Assembly: GCA_016930735.1 (NCBI GenBank)
Contig: JAFGGF010000101.1
Location: forward strand, 1 to 31,439
Direction of reading: 5' to 3'
Length of the DNA: 31,439 nucleotides
Origin: Prolixibacteraceae bacterium
GTDB taxonomy: Bacteria; Bacteroidota; Bacteroidia; Bacteroidales; Prolixibacteraceae
Shown here: piece by piece, positions 27,663 through 31,439 of the stretch
Position numbering within the stretch: position 1 is the stretch's first letter
How the letters are laid out: the number at the start of each line of letters is the position of its first letter
Notes under the pieces: generated by a model
Told to the model about the DNA's origin: nothing
The model's database searches: none
Seen by the model: only the letters and a program-made list of their open reading frames with translations
Position numbers and translations under genes: made by a program

Positions 27663-27938
27663 ATAATTTGACATTACAGTTTTATGAAAAATATTCTTTA
27701 AAATTGAACAGGCAATCACTCCACTCCAGCATAATTGGATCATAGGTTTTTTGATTTTACGATTTACTACCACGTGATTAAATCGCGCGGTAACTATATG
27801 GTTTTATTATATTGATTAAATTTATGAATAACTACATGACTGTTATCATTTTGCCTTTCTTATACAAAGGGAAATTTAGTTTACTAAAAAACATTCATTA
27901 ATATTGTAAACGAATTATTTAAAACTAAATCAATAGTC
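27663..27938 (+). promoter_or_regulatory. Upstream region of GH97 with imperfect inverted repeat
   Basis: The AT-rich 276-base region between the GH13 terminator and the GH97 start holds no supported gene. It contains an imperfect 25-base inverted repeat, TACCACGTGATT (27768-27779) and AATCGCGCGGTA (27781-27792), with 10 of 12 pairs matching around one central base. TAACTATATG (27791-27800) recurs as TAACTACATG (27829-27838). TAATATTG at about 27899-27906 is one base from the -7 consensus but lacks a well-spaced -33 element. GH97 therefore probably has its own promoter and perhaps its own regulator. Confidence 0.45.
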
Positions 27939-29888
27939 ATGAAAAAATATCTCTTCCTTTTAATCGTACTTTTTATTTCAAACGTATTGGTTGCCAAAGA
28001 TTACTCAGTTTCATCACCCGATGGAAAAATAAAAGTGCTTGTAACTGTTGATGATCAGACAACTTATGCAGTTTCGTTAAATGGCAGTGAGATTATTTCA
28101 CCTTCGCCTGTTTCTATGACACTCAGCAATGGAATTGTTCTGGGCAGGGATACAAAGGTCAAAAAAGCCAAAACTATTTCAATAGAAGAACAGATTCAGC
28201 CTGTCGTTCAGCGCAAATACGCATCTATAGATGATATTTACAATCAAATGTCTCTTCCTTTTAAAGATTATTCACTTCAATTCAGGGCATACAATGATGG
28301 AGTTGCCTGGAGGTGGGTTTCTGAGTTTGACAAACCTTTTAATGTAATTAGCGAAGAAGCAACTTTCAATTTTCCAACCGACCACAATATTTGGTTCCCT
28401 GAAGAAGAAAGCATGTATTCTCACCAGGAAAGGGAATATTTGAGGATTAAACTTTCGGATGTTGACGAAACCCGTTTTTGTTCAACCGGGATGCTGGTCG
28501 ATTGCGGGAACAATACAAAAGTTTATATTTCTGAATCGGATTTAACAGACTATCCGGGCATGTACCTGAAGGGTATGGATGACAATCTTTTCGGTTTGCA
28601 GGGGAAATTCCCAGGTGTAGTACTCGAAGCCGAACAACGTGGCGACCGTGATGTTCGTCCTACAAAATATGCCGATTTTATTGCCGAATGTTTTGAACCA
28701 CGCACCTTCCCCTGGAGGGCGATGATCATTACTGAAAATGATGCCGACCTGGTTCAGTCAGAAATGATTTATAAACTGGCTCCTGAATGCAGAATTGAAG
28801 ATACAGGCTGGATCAAACCCGGAAAAGTAGCATGGGACTGGTGGAATGCATTAAATATTTACGGTGTAGATTTTGAATCAGGAGTGAATAATGATACTTA
28901 TAAATATTACATTGATTTTGCTTCTGAATACGGATTGGATTATATCATCCTTGATGAAGGCTGGTACCATCTCGATGATATTATGTATGTAGTTGACGCA
29001 ATTAATATTCAGGAACTGGTTGATTACGGGAAAGAAAAAAATGTGGGTATAATCCTCTGGGTTGTGTGGAAAGCACTCGATGATAAATTGGCTGAAGCTT
29101 TGGATCAGTTTGAAAAGTGGGAAGTTAAAGGAATAAAGATCGACTTCATGCAACGCGATGACCAGTGGATGGTAAATTTTTATGAAAAAATTGCGAGGGA
29201 ATGTGCTTCCCGTCATTTGCTGGTTGATTATCATGGAGCATACAAACCTTCAGGTCTGAACCGTACCTATCCGAATGTACTTTCATTTGAGGGAGTAAAA
29301 GGCATGGAAAATGAAAAGTGGTCAAACCTTCCCGATCCTGAACATGATCTGACCCTGCCGTTTATCCGGAATGTTGCCGGCCCGATGGACTACACCCCCG
29401 GAGCAATGCTGAATGCAACAAAACAAAACTTTAATGCCGTTTTCTCGGAACCTATGAGCCAGGGAACACGTTGCCATCAACTGGCAATGTATGTGGTTTT
29501 TGAAAGCCCTTTGCAAATGCTGGCTGACAATCCTTCAAATTATTATCGCGAACCGGAATGTATGGAGTTCCTTTCTCCGGTGCCGTCGGTTTGGGATGAT
29601 ACCAAAGTGCTTGCTTCCAAAGTCAGCGATTACATTGCGGTTGCCCGCCGTTCAGGCAACAATTGGTACTTGGGAGCCATGACAGACTGGACTCCCCGTT
29701 CCATAGAAATAAAACTTGATTTCCTTGAGCCGGGAAATTATACTTTGCAACTTTGGAAAGACGGAACAAATGCAACAAAACATGCCGCCGATTATAAAAT
29801 GGAAACAATTTCGGTTACCAATACTTCAACCATTAAAATTGAAATGGCCCCGGGCGGTGGCTGGGCAGGAATTATTAAAAAAAAGTAA
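27939..29888 (+). CDS. GH97 glycoside hydrolase, retaining-type active site
   Basis: The 649-residue protein has a signal peptide (about 1-19, ending VLVA) and is probably periplasmic. The N-terminal GH97 beta-sandwich (about 20-285) is followed by the (beta/alpha)8 barrel (about 290-570) and a C-terminal beta domain (about 575-649). The family is recognised from SSPDGKIKV, LQFRAYNDGVAWRW, NVAGPMDYTPGAM (478-490) and FESPLQMLADNP. SusB, the inverting GH97 alpha-glucosidase of starch loci, has a HHET motif and lacks an Asp on the next strand. Here the equivalent places read LWVVWK (373-378) and GIKIDFMQRDDQ (398-409), so Asp402 is a candidate nucleophile as in retaining GH97 alpha-galactosidases. 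Glu451 (SFEG) is also kept. It is the last gene of the plus arm but has a separate upstream region. Substrate is uncertain: alpha-glucoside from context, alpha-galactoside from active-site type. Confidence 0.9.
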   Translation: MKKYLFLLIVLFISNVLVAKDYSVSSPDGKIKVLVTVDDQTTYAVSLNGSEIISPSPVSMTLSNGIVLGRDTKVKKAKTISIEEQIQPVVQRKYASIDDIYNQMSLPFKDYSLQFRAYNDGVAWRWVSEFDKPFNVISEEATFNFPTDHNIWFPEEESMYSHQEREYLRIKLSDVDETRFCSTGMLVDCGNNTKVYISESDLTDYPGMYLKGMDDNLFGLQGKFPGVVLEAEQRGDRDVRPTKYADFIAECFEPRTFPWRAMIITENDADLVQSEMIYKLAPECRIEDTGWIKPGKVAWDWWNALNIYGVDFESGVNNDTYKYYIDFASEYGLDYIILDEGWYHLDDIMYVVDAINIQELVDYGKEKNVGIILWVVWKALDDKLAEALDQFEKWEVKGIKIDFMQRDDQWMVNFYEKIARECASRHLLVDYHGAYKPSGLNRTYPNVLSFEGVKGMENEKWSNLPDPEHDLTLPFIRNVAGPMDYTPGAMLNATKQNFNAVFSEPMSQGTRCHQLAMYVVFESPLQMLADNPSNYYREPECMEFLSPVPSVWDDTKVLASKVSDYIAVARRSGNNWYLGAMTDWTPRSIEIKLDFLEPGNYTLQLWKDGTNATKHAADYKMETISVTNTSTIKIEMAPGGGWAGIIKKK

Positions 29889-29901
29889 AAAAATATATTT
29901 T

Positions 29902-30903
29902 TTAAAAAACCGATGCGTGGCTCATTGCTCTTAAATTTTCAGGAGGAGTCAGCACTGTAATCTCGCAACCGGCAGGCAGGATAAAACGTTCGTCGCGGTG
30001 TTTTTCCATCAGAACTCTTGAAAGGCTGAAGACTTCATCACGTGATTTGTCCTGTATCAGAACCGGATTTATATTTCCTCCCAGGATAATACTCTCACCC
30101 AATATATCGCGGGCATGGCTGATATCCGCCTGCCAGTCGAGGTCAAGGAAATCGATTCCCCGGCCGGCATACGACGGTAAGAGGTGGTTGGTATCGCCGC
30201 AGATGTGCAGTTTGACTTTCCCGCCCAGTTCATGGATGTAACTGATGATTTCACGGTGCCGATCGCGGACATAAAAATTGTAGGTATCAGCATCGATCAG
30301 TGAACAGACCGCGTCACCCATCCCGATGATTTCGCACCCGGCATCGATCTGTGCTTTGGCAAAATCCTTGGTAGTCTGCACACATTTATCCATCAGCAGG
30401 TTTGAAAAACCAGGGTCAGTCATTAATTGTATCATCATATTTTCAACTCCCGCTAAATCGCAGGCTTCAGCGAGCGGGCCTTCAATCCAGCCTATTATCG
30501 GAATGTTGCCCTGTGTTTTTTTTGAAAGAAGTTCACCTGCTTTAATCCTGTCGCGTGTCCGTTCTTTTTTGTAAACATCCGGATTTTTAAGTTTTTTCAC
30601 ATCATCCATACTATGAATGATCAAATTCAGGCACCGGGGGATCCCATTGGGAATAAACTTAATGCTGGCACCAAACGCGCTGGTTTCACGATACGGATCG
30701 GAGATCAGCCCAAGCATATCAAGCCCGAATTCATCCATACACCGAAGGTTGGCTTCCACGAGAACGCGGTAATCGGATGCAAATTCACCATAGGTTTTAC
30801 CAATAAAATTAGCAGCAAAATACATTAGAATCGGACGGAATAAAACCTTGCCGGGAAAAGCACCATTTACCTCCAGGAAATGAAACTGGTCGGTTTTAGT
30901 CAT
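29902..30903 (-). CDS. Uroporphyrinogen decarboxylase-family, corrinoid methyltransferase-like protein
   Basis: The 333-residue cytoplasmic protein of the UroD/MtaA superfamily shows PILMYFAANFIGKTYGEFASD near the N-terminus, then GWIEGPLAEACDLAG (138-152). A zinc-site pattern follows: LHICGDT with His233 and Cys235, and PAGCEI with Cys313. The HxC...C triad is the zinc-thiolate-binding site of MtaA/MtbA-type methylcobamide methyltransferases and is not a feature of haem-pathway HemE, so a methyl-transfer role is more likely than haem synthesis. No corrinoid protein or second methyltransferase gene is visible nearby. It converges on GH97 with a 13-base gap. Its base composition is higher in GC than the neighbours: 35 of 60 bases in the 30121-30180 stretch. 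That could reflect transfer from another lineage. It is probably not part of the starch locus. Confidence 0.85.
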   Translation of the reverse strand: MTKTDQFHFLEVNGAFPGKVLFRPILMYFAANFIGKTYGEFASDYRVLVEANLRCMDEFGLDMLGLISDPYRETSAFGASIKFIPNGIPRCLNLIIHSMDDVKKLKNPDVYKKERTRDRIKAGELLSKKTQGNIPIIGWIEGPLAEACDLAGVENMMIQLMTDPGFSNLLMDKCVQTTKDFAKAQIDAGCEIIGMGDAVCSLIDADTYNFYVRDRHREIISYIHELGGKVKLHICGDTNHLLPSYAGRGIDFLDLDWQADISHARDILGESIILGGNINPVLIQDKSRDEVFSLSRVLMEKHRDERFILPAGCEITVLTPPENLRAMSHASVF

Positions 30904-31040
30904 GGTTGCAGTTTTATTTTGTTCTGAAGTTAATGAAAATAAGTGTATCTTATTATTTTAAACCGGTTATTAAATATGGCTTAAAATATTTAATATAATA
31001 ACCTGCAGGTATTGGATAATTTTTAATTCTTTTTTACCTT
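30904..31040. promoter_or_regulatory. Divergent intergenic region with nested inverted repeats
   Basis: This 137-base AT-rich gap separates two divergent genes. TATTAAATAT (30968-30977) and ATATTTAATA (30986-30995) form a perfect 10-bp dyad with an 8-base spacer. GGTTAT (30965-30970) and ATAACC (30998-31003) form an outer pair around it. The 10-bp palindrome ACCTGCAGGT follows at 31001-31010. These could be operator sites for one or both genes. Confidence 0.4.
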
Positions 31041-31439
31041 ATGTGCAACCAATTTCGAAGAATGAGTATTCCCTTTCCTTACCGGATTTTAACTCTGTGC
31101 CTAATCAGTTTCATATTGTTACCGGCTCATTTGGAAAGTTTTGCCCAGGTTCCGGTTACTTTCAACCGGATAGGCAGGGAAGCAGGCCTTTCGCAAAACA
31201 GTGTTAATTGTATGCTCAGAGACCGCGACGGGCTGATGTGGTTTGGAACACAGGATGGCCTGAATATGTTCGATGGAAATAAATTCAGGATTTTTCAGAA
31301 TATACCTGGTGATTCCGCCAGCGTTTCCAACAACTATATTGTGTCTATATGCGAAGATGAGGAAGGATTTATCTGGATTGGCACAATGACCGGTGGATTG
31401 AACCGCTTTGACAAGAAAACAGAAAAATTCAGGGTTTAC
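31041..31439 (+). CDS. Hybrid two-component sensor-type protein, N-terminal part only
   Basis: The open frame runs from an ATG at 31041 (or the in-frame ATG at 31062) for 133 codons to the window edge without a stop, so the gene continues beyond the window. A signal peptide (ILTLCLISFILLPAHLESFAQ) is followed by the first two beta-propeller (reg_prop) repeats: DGLMWFGTQDGLNMFDG and EGFIWIGTMTGGLNRFD. In Bacteroidota this start is typical of hybrid two-component systems, where a periplasmic propeller sensor is followed by one transmembrane helix, a histidine kinase, a receiver and an AraC-type DNA-binding domain. A shorter reg_prop protein is also possible, since the kinase part is not in view. 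Such sensors usually control the adjacent glycan locus, here probably one beyond the right edge. Confidence 0.8.
   Translation, partial: MCNQFRRMSIPFPYRILTLCLISFILLPAHLESFAQVPVTFNRIGREAGLSQNSVNCMLRDRDGLMWFGTQDGLNMFDGNKFRIFQNIPGDSASVSNNYIVSICEDEEGFIWIGTMTGGLNRFDKKTEKFRVY

Noticed and set aside
27824..27901. A 25-codon ATG frame in the region before GH97
   Set aside because: It is very short, has no recognisable features and overlaps a likely promoter region.
27906..27915. GTAAACGAAT before GH97 as a third LacI operator
   Set aside because: It matches only one half of the palindrome, with mismatches; such a match is expected by chance in AT-rich DNA.
29887..29903. AT-only palindrome (A-run, TATA, T-run) between the convergent GH97 and UroD-like genes as a bidirectional terminator
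   Set aside because: It has no GC pairs in the stem and overlaps both stop codons, so a stable hairpin is doubtful.
30613..30828. Plus-strand open frames antisense to the UroD-like gene
   Set aside because: They lie wholly within a well-supported minus-strand gene and show no protein-family features.

Overview
The window looks like chromosomal DNA of a member of the Bacteroidota, probably an environmental or marine member of Bacteroidia such as a Marinilabiliales/Prolixibacteraceae-type organism. This rests on SusC/SusD proteins, a type IX secretion sorting domain, a reg_prop hybrid sensor, GH97, lipoprotein signals and promoter-like TAnnTTTG / TTTG elements; the family-level placement is a guess. 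The base composition is AT-rich except in the uroporphyrinogen-decarboxylase-like gene near the right end. I see no rRNA, tRNA, IS element, phage gene or CRISPR array.

Layout. (1) 120-6064, minus strand: a membrane-anchored coiled-coil protein, a TonB-dependent receptor with a CxxC in its plug preceded by a small His-rich membrane protein (a possible metal-uptake pair), and an Ig-like lipoprotein. (2) 6238-9070, plus strand: RNase R and a TetR-family regulator. (3) 9245-29888: a complete two-armed maltodextrin/starch utilization locus. The minus arm, in transcription order, holds a LacI regulator, an SLC45/GPH-like sugar transporter, a GH65 maltose phosphorylase, a periplasmic SusA-like GH13 and a lipoprotein GH13. 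The plus arm holds SusC, a very large SusD, a SusE-like protein, a T9SS-secreted GH13 and a GH97. (4) 29902-31439: a uroporphyrinogen-decarboxylase/corrinoid-methyltransferase-like gene and, divergent from it, the start of a hybrid two-component sensor cut by the window edge.

How the locus should work (inference from family roles): the T9SS amylase and possibly the lipoprotein amylase cut alpha-glucan at the cell surface. The SusE-like protein and the SusD bind the chains, and SusC imports them. The SusA-like GH13 and perhaps GH97 trim them in the periplasm. The MFS carrier brings maltose-sized sugars into the cytoplasm, where GH65 phosphorolysis gives beta-glucose-1-phosphate and glucose. 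No beta-phosphoglucomutase gene is present in the window. The LacI protein probably controls both arms, because matching CAAACGTTTG palindromes lie in front of susC and in front of the transporter operon and nowhere else that I noticed.

The most unusual item is the SusD protein: about 850 residues instead of the usual 500-600, because three SusE/SusF-type modules, two of them recent-looking duplicates, are inserted inside the SusD fold. Other points of interest are a GH97 with a retaining-type active-site Asp inside a starch locus, a roughly 90-residue insertion in the sugar transporter, a strong terminator inside the plus arm, and a structured susC leader.
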